This document shows positions 55,485-63,727 of a stretch of 64,000 nucleotides of DNA, piece after piece. Source of the stretch: Micromonospora parathelypteridis. GTDB taxonomy: Bacteria > Actinomycetota > Actinomycetes > Mycobacteriales > Micromonosporaceae. Both the position numbers and the translations under genes were made by a program. The notes beneath the pieces were generated by a model. The model was not told the DNA's origin, searched no databases, and saw only the letters and a list, made by a program, of their open reading frames with translations. The stretch covers positions 4,092,001 through 4,156,000 of the forward strand of contig NZ_JACHDP010000001.1 of the NCBI RefSeq assembly GCF_014201145.1, written 5' to 3'. How positions within the stretch are numbered: the stretch's first letter is position 1; each line of letters starts with the position of its first letter.

Positions 55485-56174
55485 TTAGGGGATGGAGTGG
55501 GTTACCTGCTCTGTGGTCAGGCGGGTGGGCAGGCGAGCTGGGTCCAGGTTGGCGCAGAGGACCACGGTGGCGGCCTGGGTCAGGGGAGCCAGCAGCCAGT
55601 CGACCGGGTCGGGGTGGCGGGTGGCGTCGACCAGGACCCGGGCGCCGGGAAGGATGCCCAACTCCGTGGCGCGCGCCTCGGCGCGGCGCAGCAGGTGCGC
55701 GTCGACGGGGCCCGGCCCGGGCTGCGGGGTGAAGTGGTCGCCGTGCCGGCGCACCTCGACCACGTAGTCGGCGAAGCCGGGCGGCACCTGCCGGAGCGGG
55801 GCGGCCATCGGGGACAACCCCAGGGCGTACCGCTCGTCGGCCGGCCAGGACTGCGCCTCGTCGAGCCGGTCGGCGGCGGCGAAGAGCACATCCACGTCGC
55901 CCGCCGTGTCGACGACGCTCAGCTTGGCCGACCAGCACCCCAGCAGCACCGCCGCGGTCTGCCAGTGCGGCGGCAGCAGCACGCCGGCCGGGGTGCCCGG
56001 GGCGAGGCCGACCTCGTCGACGAGAAGGTTGGCGGTCTTCGCCACCCAGTTCGCCAAGGTGGCGCCGGAGAGTTCGGTGCGGTCGCCACTGGCATCGTCG
56101 TACCAGGTGAGCAACGGTCGGTTCGGGTTGGTCGCGATCGCGTCGGCGAACACCCGGGCAATGTTGTCGGCCAT
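55485..56174 (-). CDS. TIGR03089-family protein (229 aa)
   Basis: It resembles the N-terminal part of an AMP-binding (acyl-adenylate) enzyme but is only 229 residues and lacks the catalytic C-terminal subdomain, as is characteristic of the TIGR03089 family. Segments RPLLTWYDDASGDRTELSGATLANWVAKTANLL and GVLLPPHWQTAAVLLGCW are visible in the family. The start ATG at 56174 has a TATCGT box 8 nt away. Function is unknown; a regulatory or substrate-binding role derived from the adenylate fold is possible. It is divergent from the GT4 gene. Confidence 0.85.
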   Translation of the reverse strand: MADNIARVFADAIATNPNRPLLTWYDDASGDRTELSGATLANWVAKTANLLVDEVGLAPGTPAGVLLPPHWQTAAVLLGCWSAKLSVVDTAGDVDVLFAAADRLDEAQSWPADERYALGLSPMAAPLRQVPPGFADYVVEVRRHGDHFTPQPGPGPVDAHLLRRAEARATELGILPGARVLVDATRHPDPVDWLLAPLTQAATVVLCANLDPARLPTRLTTEQVTHSIP

Positions 56175-56328
56175 CGGCGCGAACGATACGCCCCTGTGGG
56201 CCGTACTCGATGACGATGACAAGTCGGCGTACCGTCGGGTCGCAGTCAGCGCTGGCCCCACGCCCCGGCGTAGGCTTGACCCCCGGAGTGTTGTTCCCCA
56301 CAGACCCGCCAGTGCAAGGAGTCGCCCC

Positions 56329-57474
56329 GTGACCGCCGGTCGCCCGCCCCGCGTGCTCATCGACGCCACGAGTGTCCCCGCCGACCGTGGTGGTGTCGGT
56401 CGCTACGTCGACGGTCTGCTCGGTGCCCTCGGCAAGGTGTGCGGGTCGGGGGTGGAGCTGGCGGTGGTCAGCCTCCGCACCGACCTGGAGCGTTACACCC
56501 GGATGCTTCCCGGGGCGGAGATCATCCCCGCTCCGGCCGCCGTGGCGCACCGCCCGGCCCGGCTCGCGTGGGAGCAGACCGGCCTGCCGCTGCTCGCCCA
56601 GCAGGTGGGCGCCGACGTGCTGCACTCGCCCTTCTACACCTGCCCGCTGCGGGCCGGGTGTCCGGTCACCGTCACCGTGCACGACGCGACGTTCTTCACC
56701 GAGCCGGAGCATTACGACAAGTCCCGCCGCACGTTCTTCCGCAGCGCCATCAAGACCTCGTTGCGTCGGGCCGACCGGGTGATCGTGCCCAGCAAGGCCA
56801 CCCGGGACGAGCTGATCCGGCTGCTCGACGCCGACCCGACCCGGATCGACGTGGCCTACCACGGCGTCGACCAGGCTGCCTTCCACGCCCCGACCGAGGA
56901 GGAGAAGGCCCGCGTACGCGCCCGGCTGGGGCTGGGCAACAGCAGCTACGTCGCCTTCCTCGGTGCCAAGGAGCCACGTAAGAACGTGCCCAACCTGATC
57001 CGTGGTTGGGCGCGTGCGGTGGCCGATCGGGCGGACCCGCCGGCCCTGGTGATCGCCGGTGGGCAGGGGCACGACGACGACATCGACCGGGCGGTGGCCG
57101 AGGTCCCGTCGCACCTGCGCCTGCTACGCCCCGGCTACCTGCGCTACGCCGACCTGCCCGGTTTCCTCGGCGGTGCGCTCGTCGCCGCCTACCCGTCCTA
57201 CGGGGAGGGATTCGGGCTGCCGATCCTGGAGGCGATGGCGTGCGCCGCCCCGGTGCTGACCACGCCCCGGCTCTCGTTGCCCGAGGTGGGTGGCGACGCG
57301 GTCGCGTACACGTCGGAGGACCCGGAGCAGATCGGCACCGACCTGGCCGCGCTGCTCGACGACGAGCAGCGGCGGTTGTCGCTGGCGAAGGCCGGATTCG
57401 ACCGGGCCAAGGAGTTCACCTGGGAGTCCAGCGCCGAGGTGCACATCGCCGCCTGGAGTCGCGCCCGTTCGTGA
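56329..57474 (+). CDS. Glycosyltransferase family 4 (381 aa)
   Basis: GT-B fold retaining transferase. After the first strand PPRVLIDATSVPADRGGVGRYVDGL (glycine loop), the acceptor domain continues to about residue 180 with RRADRVIVPSKATRDEL, and FLGAKEPRKNVPNLIRGW begins the donor domain. The donor motif EGFGLPILEAMACA contains the EX7E pair of GT4. The GTG at 56329 follows AAGGAG at good spacing. It precedes manC on the same strand by 62 bp, so it plausibly uses GDP-mannose to extend a mannosylated glycolipid or exopolysaccharide; that linkage is contextual only. No signal or membrane segment is seen. Confidence 0.9.
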   Translation: MTAGRPPRVLIDATSVPADRGGVGRYVDGLLGALGKVCGSGVELAVVSLRTDLERYTRMLPGAEIIPAPAAVAHRPARLAWEQTGLPLLAQQVGADVLHSPFYTCPLRAGCPVTVTVHDATFFTEPEHYDKSRRTFFRSAIKTSLRRADRVIVPSKATRDELIRLLDADPTRIDVAYHGVDQAAFHAPTEEEKARVRARLGLGNSSYVAFLGAKEPRKNVPNLIRGWARAVADRADPPALVIAGGQGHDDDIDRAVAEVPSHLRLLRPGYLRYADLPGFLGGALVAAYPSYGEGFGLPILEAMACAAPVLTTPRLSLPEVGGDAVAYTSEDPEQIGTDLAALLDDEQRRLSLAKAGFDRAKEFTWESSAEVHIAAWSRARS

Positions 57475-57536
57475 CCTCCGGGCCGCGCACGGTGACCCGT
57501 GCCACTGCTGACAGCTTCGTCAGGCATGATGTGCGG

Positions 57537-58628
57537 ATGCTCTATGCGGTCATCCCGGCAGGTGGCAGCGGCACAAGGTTGTGGCCGTTGTCCCGCGCCG
57601 GCCACCCCAAGTTCCTCCACCCGCTGACCGGCACCAACTCCTCACTGCTCCAGGCGACCGTGGAGCGACTGGCTCCGCTGACCACACCGGATCGGACCCT
57701 TGTGGTCACCGGTGCCGCGCACGTCGCGGCGGTTGCTCGGCAGCTGACCGGTCTGCCAGAGGAGAACATCCTGGTCGAGCCCTCCCCTCGGGATTCGTGC
57801 GCGGCGATCGCCCTGGCCGCCGCGGTGATCGCGGTGCGCGACCCGGACGCGGTGATGGGCAGCTTCGCCGCCGACCACCTGATCCGTGACCCGGAGAGCT
57901 GGGTCCGCACGGTCCAGGAGGCGGTCCGCGGGGCCGAGCAGGGCCTGCTGATGACCGTCGGGATCACTCCGACCCGTGCGGAGACCGGCTACGGCTATCT
58001 GGAGACCGGCGAGGAGACCGAAGGTACGCCGTGGCGGCCGGTGGCCGAGTTCAAGGAGAAGCCGGGCGCTGAGGTCGCCGAGGCGTACGTCCGTTCGGGC
58101 CGGCACCTGTGGAACGCGAGCATGTTCGTGTGGCGGGTGGACGTCTTCCTCGCCGAGCTGGCCCGCCAGCAGCCGGCGTTGCACGCCGGTGTCGCCGCGA
58201 TCGCCGCCGCCTGGGGTACTCCGGAGCAGGACGAGATCCTCGGCGCGATCTGGCCGACCCTGCCGAAGATCTCCGTCGACTACGCGGTGATGGAGGGCGC
58301 GGCCACCGCGGGTCGCGTCGCGACCGTGCCGGGCGACTTCGGCTGGAACGACGTCGGCGACTTCCACACCCTGGGCGATGTGCTGCCGGCCGACGACGAG
58401 GGCAACGTGGTGCTCGGCACCGACGCGAAGTCGGGTGTGCTGCTGCGGGACAGCAGCAACCTGGTGGTCGTGCCGCAGTCGGGGCGGTTGGTGGCCGTCC
58501 TCGGGTTGCGTGACCTGATCGTGGTGGACACCCCGGACGCGGTGCTGGTCTGCCCGCGCGACCGGGCCCAGGACGTCAAGGCCCTAGTCGACGAGCTCAA
58601 GGAGCGAGGCGAAGAGGGCTACGTCTGA
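57537..58628 (+). CDS. manC: Mannose-1-phosphate guanylyltransferase (363 aa)
   Basis: It forms GDP-mannose from mannose-1-phosphate and GTP, precursor of phosphatidylinositol mannosides, lipomannan and protein mannosylation. The nucleotide loop AVIPAGGSGTRLWPLSRAGHPKFL at the N terminus is the sugar-nucleotidyltransferase signature, and EPSPRDSCAAIALAA and FKEKPGAEVAEAYVRSGRHLWNASMFVW are the substrate-site motifs. The product is short, with no C-terminal isomerase domain. The ATG at 57537 lies 6 nt after CATGAT without a clear ribosome-binding site. Its last 32 bp overlap the end of the oppositely oriented Nudix gene, an unusual 3' arrangement. Confidence 0.93.
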   Translation: MLYAVIPAGGSGTRLWPLSRAGHPKFLHPLTGTNSSLLQATVERLAPLTTPDRTLVVTGAAHVAAVARQLTGLPEENILVEPSPRDSCAAIALAAAVIAVRDPDAVMGSFAADHLIRDPESWVRTVQEAVRGAEQGLLMTVGITPTRAETGYGYLETGEETEGTPWRPVAEFKEKPGAEVAEAYVRSGRHLWNASMFVWRVDVFLAELARQQPALHAGVAAIAAAWGTPEQDEILGAIWPTLPKISVDYAVMEGAATAGRVATVPGDFGWNDVGDFHTLGDVLPADDEGNVVLGTDAKSGVLLRDSSNLVVVPQSGRLVAVLGLRDLIVVDTPDAVLVCPRDRAQDVKALVDELKERGEEGYV

Positions 58629-59214
58629 GGGCTGCGAGGGCCGGTGCGACCAGTTGTGCGGTCCCGCCGGCCAGCGGCTCGGGCAGCTGGTCCGGTGGGA
58701 ACCAGCCCAGCTCCTCGGCCTCGTCGCTGACCTGCTCCACCGCGCCGGGCGGGGCGAGCACGGCGAACCGGACGTCGTAGTGGCGTGAGCCGCCCTGGCA
58801 GAGCACCTCGTGCACGTCGATGTCGATCGGCACCGGGTCGATGCGCAGGCCGGCGATCCCGGATTCCTCGGTGGCCTCGCGCAGCGCGGCGTCGACCAGG
58901 GTCTGGTCGACCGGCTCGCAGTGCCCGCCGAGCTGCACCCACCGAGCGAACTTGGCGTGGAGGCAGAGCAGCACCCGCGTTCCGGTGGCGTCCAGCACCA
59001 GCGTGCTCGCGGTGATGTGCCCGGGGCGGTGCTGGCGGCTCAGCGCGATCGGCCCGGCGCCGAGCAGCGTGAGGGTCCGTTCCCGCGCGCTGGCCGCCTC
59101 GGGGCTGGTGGGCTGCCAGTCTTCGAGCAGCGCGGTCGCGTCGGCGTGCAGCGGCGCGTACGTCTCGGGGTCGGTCGGGTGGGCGGTCGGTCCGGTGATC
59201 GCGGTGTCGGGCAC
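58597..59214 (-). CDS. Nudix hydrolase (205 aa)
   Basis: Hydrolase of nucleoside diphosphates linked to another moiety. The Nudix helix is GGHCEPVDQTLVDAALREATEESGI, with the REATEESG core intact but with a Q where the first Glu of the canonical box stands, so metal binding may rely on the later Glu residues. A preceding HAKFARWVQLGGH lies in the conserved entry strand. The first ~55 residues are a helical extension. The GTG at 59214 is 6 nt from minus-strand TACAGT (59221-59226). Its 3' end overlaps manC by 32 bp. Substrate unknown. Confidence 0.88.
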   Translation of the reverse strand: MPDTAITGPTAHPTDPETYAPLHADATALLEDWQPTSPEAASARERTLTLLGAGPIALSRQHRPGHITASTLVLDATGTRVLLCLHAKFARWVQLGGHCEPVDQTLVDAALREATEESGIAGLRIDPVPIDIDVHEVLCQGGSRHYDVRFAVLAPPGAVEQVSDEAEELGWFPPDQLPEPLAGGTAQLVAPALAALRRSPLRLAP

Positions 59215-59220
59215 CCCGAC

Positions 59221-59226
59221 ACTGTA
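59221..59226 (-). promoter_or_regulatory. -10 box of a leaderless promoter for the Nudix gene
   Basis: Minus-strand TACAGT is 6 nt from the GTG at 59214. The divergent gene at 59254 has its own box 16 bp away. Confidence 0.5.
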
Positions 59227-59241
59227 CGAGCGTGTGCTCCG

Positions 59242-59247
59242 TACGCT
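59242..59247 (+). promoter_or_regulatory. -10 box of a leaderless promoter for the 348-aa gene
   Basis: TACGCT is 6 nt before the GTG at 59254, with no Shine-Dalgarno. Confidence 0.5.
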
Positions 59248-59253
59248 GGCGCG

Positions 59254-60300
59254 GTGACTCTCCGACTCGTCGAATTCGTGGTGGCCGGCAACGAGGCCAG
59301 CGATCTGCTGCCGGTGCGCTCGGCGGTGCTGCTGCGCGCGTACGGTGCCCGGCGGGGCTTCTGGACGGTGCTCGACGAGGGTCCGGTGGAAAGCTGCCTG
59401 GCGCTGCTGCTGGAGCTTGACGACGGCGAGTGGACGGCCCGGCACGTGGCGGCCGACGCGGGTGTGGAGAACGGGCGGACCGAGGACGGTGAGGCGCTCG
59501 CCCACCACGACGGCTGGGTGTACGTCTTCGGCTCCCACTTCGGCTCGAAGGCCGGCCCGCTGCGTCCCCGGCGCGCCTTCGTGGCCCGGTTCCGGGAGGA
59601 CGACGCGGCGGCCGGGCCGGTGCCGGTGCACGTGGTGCGCAACTCGTTCCGGTTGCACCGGGCGGTGAACGACGCCCTCGCCGGGTCGCCGCTGACCCTG
59701 TTGCCGCCGGGGGAGCGGGTGCGGGCCCGGTTCATCGTCGAGACGTTGGCGAGGGGGACCGCCCGGGAGAAGCGCTGGGTGAGCCGCCTGGCCCCGGACG
59801 ACCTTCCGTTGAACGTGGAGGCGGCGGCCTTCACGCCCGGCGGGACGGTGCTGCTCGGGTTGCGGTTTCCGGTCACGGAGGCCGGTGAGCCGATCCTGGT
59901 CGAGGTGGCCGGTGTACCAGACATGTTCACGGCGGAGCCGGCGTGGCCGCGGGCCCTGCGCGCGTACGTGTTGACCGGGGTCACCCCGCCGGGGGAGCTG
60001 ACCGGGTTCCGCGCGATCACCCCGACGTCGGACGGCGGGTACGCGGCCGTGATCGGCTCGATCGACGCGCTGGGCAAGGGATCGGTGCTGCTCGACGACC
60101 ATCCGGGCGGCGGTGACGTCACCTCCCGGCACGTCCACTTCCGGCTTCCGGCGGGCGCGTCGGACGGCGCGTACCGGCTTGTCGGCGAGTCGGTGGTCGA
60201 CCTGGCGCCGTTCCACCACGTCGAAGGGCTGGCCGAGTTGGACGGGCGACCGTTCTACGTCATGGACGAGGATCACCGGGTCGCGCTCTGGGTCGGCTGA
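59254..60300 (+). CDS. Protein of unknown function, possibly beta-propeller (348 aa)
   Basis: No signal peptide or membrane helix is present. The sequence has alternating beta-strand-like pieces with repeated G-(W/S)-V-Y-V-F-G and A-x-x-T-P-x-G-T-V-L-L-G-L-R patterns (HHDGWVYVFGSHFG, FTPGGTVLLGLRFPV, TSDGGYAAVIGSID), reminiscent of DUF3616-like propellers, but I cannot confirm this. GC third-position bias is strong, so it is a real gene. The GTG is leaderless by spacing. It is divergent from the Nudix gene and upstream of a DUF5937 regulator. Function unknown. Confidence 0.78.
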   Translation: MTLRLVEFVVAGNEASDLLPVRSAVLLRAYGARRGFWTVLDEGPVESCLALLLELDDGEWTARHVAADAGVENGRTEDGEALAHHDGWVYVFGSHFGSKAGPLRPRRAFVARFREDDAAAGPVPVHVVRNSFRLHRAVNDALAGSPLTLLPPGERVRARFIVETLARGTAREKRWVSRLAPDDLPLNVEAAAFTPGGTVLLGLRFPVTEAGEPILVEVAGVPDMFTAEPAWPRALRAYVLTGVTPPGELTGFRAITPTSDGGYAAVIGSIDALGKGSVLLDDHPGGGDVTSRHVHFRLPAGASDGAYRLVGESVVDLAPFHHVEGLAELDGRPFYVMDEDHRVALWVG

Positions 60301-60588
60301 GCCGGGCGGGTGCTGGTGCGGGGGCGGGATGACCGGACGGCACCTCTGCGGAGCAAGGGCCGCAGACCCTCGTGGTGCCGCCCGATCACCGAGGCCTCCC
60401 CGGTCCCGGCGCCCTCGTGCCGGTGCATACGAGACGCGCCGGCACGGTGTTCGGGCACTGGAAGCATGACGAACCGTTCCGGGGACGTCGAGGGTTTTCA
60501 GTCCAGGCTTAAAGATGGAGATTAGTGCCGGCCAGGTAGAGTCGAACGGTCATCTGGCATCCCCCTGCCGGCGACACTGGAGCGCTCC
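60301..60588. other. 288-bp gap before the DUF5937 regulator
   Basis: No gene is convincing. It holds a hairpin gtgccgg (60417-60423) / ccggcac (60439-60445), a more A/T-rich stretch around 60508-60527 and TAGAGT (60537-60542), a plausible -10 for the regulator with a ~40-nt leader. Confidence 0.5.
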
Positions 60589-61587
60589 ATGCTGAAGATC
60601 CACTTTTCTGGAGAGGACATCCTCCGGACCCGGGTGGCACCGGCTGCGGACCCGGTCTGGGAGCTGGTCCTCAGCCTGCACTCGCTGCAGGGCCGCAACC
60701 GCGACCCGTTGACGGCGAGTTGGCGGCGCACGGTGTCCCGAGGGCTGCGTCAGGACGTCGCCTCCGAGCAGCTTCGTCTGCTCTTCGCGCTGAGCCCGCC
60801 GCGCGGCTACTTCCCCGACTTCCTCACCCCGTACGCCAGCGTCGACGGCTTCGAGGCCGGGCTGGACGCGCTCCGCAGCACCCCGACCGGGATGCTGCAC
60901 CGGGACCTGAGCGTGCTCGCCGCCGAGAACCACCTGCCCTCCTCGGCCGCCGCGCTGGCCCGGGGCGATGTGGCGGTGCTGCACCACCTCACCGATTCGA
61001 TGGAGCAGTACCGGTCGCTGGCGATCAGCCCGTACTGGAGCCAGATCCAGTCGGCCGTCGCGGCGGACCGGGCCCGCCGGGCCAGGGCGCTGCTCGACGG
61101 TGGCGTCGAGGGCCTGCTCACCAGCCTCCGGCCGGCCCTGCAGTGGGAGGGCGGAGTGCTCGAGGTCCGCCGCTACCCACACAACCGGGAGCTGCACCTG
61201 GACGGCCGAGGGCTGCTGCTGGTGCCGTCGTTCTTCTGCGCGGAAACGCCGGTCGCCCTGCTCGACCCGGCGCTGCCACCGGTGCTGGTCTACCCGGTGG
61301 ACCGGCTGGGCGGGCTGGCGTCGGTCGACGACAGCGCAGCGGCCCCGGCCGGCGCTGCCCGCGACTCACTCGCCGCGCTGCTCGGCCGCACCAGGGCCGC
61401 GGTGTTGCAGGCCAGCGACGAGGGCTGCACCACCGGCGAGGTCGCCCGCCAGCTCAACATCTCACCGGCGGCGGCGAGCCAGCACGCCACGGTGCTGCGC
61501 AACGCCGGCCTGCTGGTCAGCCACCGGGACCGCAACAGCGTGCTGCACACGTTGACCCCACTCGGCCGGGCCATGCTGGACGCGTGA
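60589..61587 (+). CDS. DUF5937 / ArsR-type winged-helix transcriptional regulator (332 aa)
   Basis: The N-terminal ~220 residues (MLKIHFSGEDILRTRVAP...) match the DUF5937 domain. The C-terminal winged helix is visible as LGRTRAAVLQASDEGCTTGEVARQL, then NISPAAASQHATVLRNAGLL and VSHRDRNSVLHTLTPLG, the HTH and wing of ArsR-like repressors. No Cys-x-Cys metal site is seen, so it probably senses a small molecule or protein through the N-terminal domain rather than metal. ATG at 60589 after CTGGAG. Such genes often regulate an adjacent transporter; the convergent cofE is unlikely to be the target. Confidence 0.88.
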   Translation: MLKIHFSGEDILRTRVAPAADPVWELVLSLHSLQGRNRDPLTASWRRTVSRGLRQDVASEQLRLLFALSPPRGYFPDFLTPYASVDGFEAGLDALRSTPTGMLHRDLSVLAAENHLPSSAAALARGDVAVLHHLTDSMEQYRSLAISPYWSQIQSAVAADRARRARALLDGGVEGLLTSLRPALQWEGGVLEVRRYPHNRELHLDGRGLLLVPSFFCAETPVALLDPALPPVLVYPVDRLGGLASVDDSAAAPAGAARDSLAALLGRTRAAVLQASDEGCTTGEVARQLNISPAAASQHATVLRNAGLLVSHRDRNSVLHTLTPLGRAMLDA

Positions 61588-61599
61588 CCCGGCCACCTG

Positions 61600-62685
61600 T
61601 CACAGGGCGAGCGCGGCGCTCGCCGGGCTGCCGGGCGGCGGCGGCAACAGGGTCGACCCGACGCCCTCGGCGGCCAGTGCGACGCGCAGTCGGTGCAGGT
61701 CGGCGCCGAAGCGGACCAGACCGATCGGCTCGACGGGTGTCGGGGCCGAGCCGAGCACCAGAGCGGCGCCGTCCGGCCACCCAGGCATCTCGGCGACCAG
61801 TCCGGCGCGTACCTCGGCTTCGTCGACCAGGGTGAAGACCGTGCCGGGGGCGACCACCCCGGCGACCGTGTCGATCGCCCGTCGCACCGCGGTCAGGTCG
61901 GCCGGCGTCGGACCGCGACCATCGGCCAGAGTGGCGGCGTCGACCAGCCCGGCGGCGCGGGCCTCCGCGGTACCGAGCGAGAAGAGGTCCTGTGTCGCGT
62001 CGCGGACCAGCGCCCGCGCGCCGCTGGCGTCGTCCTGGTTGGTGGCGGAGAAGTAGCCCCGCACCACCGCGACGGGGACCTGGTCGCACTTGCCCTTGAT
62101 CAGCTCGCCGGCACCGGCCAGCTCGTCCACCACGGCCATCTGGGTCAACTGAAGCTCGTTGCCGTACGGATCCACCTCGCCCCGGTGGTCGCGAATGGCC
62201 GGCATCCCGGCCACACCGAGCGCCACGTCGGTGAGCCCGTTGCGCCAGGGCCGACCCATGGTGTCACTGACGATCACGGCCACGTCCAGGTCGTAGCGCT
62301 CCCGCAACGCGTCGCGCAGCGCCCGCGCCGAGGCGTCCGGGTCGACGGGCAGCAACACCAGTTGGGTCTTGTCCACGTTCGACGCGTCGATCCCCGCCGA
62401 GGCCATCACGAAACCGTGATGGGTCTGCACGATCCGGGTCGGCCCTCGGCTGGCGACCACCCGGGCGGTCTCACCGGCCAGGACCTCGTCCCGGGCGGCC
62501 AGCCGCTCGGGCCCGTCCGCCGGGACATCGACCAGCCGCCCCTCCGCCTTCGAGACGATCTTGCTGGTCACCACCAGCACATCGCCGTTGTGCAGCCACG
62601 GCGCCGCGGTCGCGATCACCGCCGCGAGATCGTCACCCTCGGTCACGTGGCCGATGCCGAGCACCGGCAGGATCTCCAGCCTCAC
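61600..62685 (-). CDS. cofE: Coenzyme F420:L-glutamate ligase CofE/FbiB-like, without the usual nitroreductase domain (361 aa)
   Basis: It adds glutamates to F420-0, the deazaflavin cofactor of actinobacterial redox enzymes. The ligase core shows VTSKIVSKAEGR near residue 40, SDTMGRPWRNGLTDVALG near 150 and DPYGNELQLTQMAVVDELA (metal and GTP site). In mycobacteria FbiB has a C-terminal FMN nitroreductase domain, with a total of about 450 residues; here the last ~110 residues are shorter and do not show the nitroreductase pattern, so reduction of dehydro-F420-0 is probably done by another protein. The GTG start overlaps the cofD stop (GTGA), so the two are translationally coupled. Confidence 0.92.
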   Translation of the reverse strand: MRLEILPVLGIGHVTEGDDLAAVIATAAPWLHNGDVLVVTSKIVSKAEGRLVDVPADGPERLAARDEVLAGETARVVASRGPTRIVQTHHGFVMASAGIDASNVDKTQLVLLPVDPDASARALRDALRERYDLDVAVIVSDTMGRPWRNGLTDVALGVAGMPAIRDHRGEVDPYGNELQLTQMAVVDELAGAGELIKGKCDQVPVAVVRGYFSATNQDDASGARALVRDATQDLFSLGTAEARAAGLVDAATLADGRGPTPADLTAVRRAIDTVAGVVAPGTVFTLVDEAEVRAGLVAEMPGWPDGAALVLGSAPTPVEPIGLVRFGADLHRLRVALAAEGVGSTLLPPPPGSPASAALAL

Positions 62686-63629
62686 GTCAACTCCACCGCG
62701 GCGCGGACCATGGCCACCGTCGCCGCCTCGTCGGTCATCCGCAGCGGCACCGCGCGGACCGTCACCCCTGGCAGCACCGTGTCGGCGTCCTCCTCGGCCA
62801 CCAGCCAGCCGTCCAGCAGGCCGCCGTCCGTCCGACCCCCGTAGAGGCGGCCCACCCCGGCCGCGCTGCACTCGACACCGAGCACGGCCAGACAGCGGTC
62901 GGCCATTCCCCGTACCGGAGCGCCGCCGATGATCGGCGAGACACCCACCACCGGTGCCGGGCAGTCGGCCACCGCCTCGCGCAACCCCGGCACGGCCAGC
63001 ACCGGTGCGACGCTCACCACCGGGTTGCTGGGTGCGACCAGCACCAGGTCGGCCGAGCCGATCGCGTCCAGCACGCCGGGCGCCGGCTTCGCCGTCTCCG
63101 CCCCGACGAAGACGAAGCGATGGGTACGGATGTCGGCGCGGTACCGCACCCACCACTCCTGGAAGTGGATCGCCCGCTGACCCTGCTCGTCCTCTATGAC
63201 GGCGTGGGTCTCCAGGCGGTCGTCAGTCGCTGGTAGCAGGCGCACGCCCGGCTCCCAGCGGGTGGACAGCGCTTCGGTGACCGCGCTCAACGGATAGCCG
63301 CCGTTGAGCATGGTGGTGCGGACGAGGTGGGTGGCGATGTCCTTGTCGCCGAGGCCGAACCAGTCCGGCTGTGCCCCGTACGCGGCGAGCTCGCCCTTGA
63401 CCGTCCAGCTCTCGCCGACCCGGCCCCAGCCCCGCTCCGGGTCGGCGCCGCCGCCGAGCGTGTACATGACGCTGTCCAGGTCGGGGCAGATCTTCAACCC
63501 GTGTAGCCACAGGTCGTCGCCGACGTTGACCACGGCGGTCACCTCCGCGCCGACCTCGCGGGCGTACGCCCGGACGCCGAGCAGGAACCGGGCGCCGCCG
63601 ATGCCGCCGGCCAGAACCACGATGTGCAT
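62682..63629 (-). CDS. cofD: 2-phospho-L-lactate (or phosphoenolpyruvate) transferase CofD/FbiA (315 aa)
   Basis: It transfers the phospholactyl or enolpyruvyl group to FO to give F420-0 or dehydro-F420-0. The N terminus HIVVLAGGIGGARFLLGV, the loop NVGDDLWLHGLKICPDLDS, and GWGRVGESWTVKGEL with WFGLGDKDIATHLVRT are CofD signatures. In actinobacteria the donor is now thought to be phosphoenolpyruvate-derived. The ATG at 63629 has GAGG upstream; an ATG three codons earlier (63638) is equally possible. cofE follows with a 4-bp overlap. The same fbiA-fbiB pair occurs in M. tuberculosis (Rv3261-Rv3262). Confidence 0.94.
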   Translation of the reverse strand: MHIVVLAGGIGGARFLLGVRAYAREVGAEVTAVVNVGDDLWLHGLKICPDLDSVMYTLGGGADPERGWGRVGESWTVKGELAAYGAQPDWFGLGDKDIATHLVRTTMLNGGYPLSAVTEALSTRWEPGVRLLPATDDRLETHAVIEDEQGQRAIHFQEWWVRYRADIRTHRFVFVGAETAKPAPGVLDAIGSADLVLVAPSNPVVSVAPVLAVPGLREAVADCPAPVVGVSPIIGGAPVRGMADRCLAVLGVECSAAGVGRLYGGRTDGGLLDGWLVAEEDADTVLPGVTVRAVPLRMTDEAATVAMVRAAVELT

Positions 63630-63727
63630 GTCGACCATCCTCGCGCACGTGACGCCTCCGGGCCGCTGGTGGCCCAGGAGACTAGGCTCACGTGCGCCCT
63701 GTCCGTTCATGCCCCGAGGGGGAGCTC

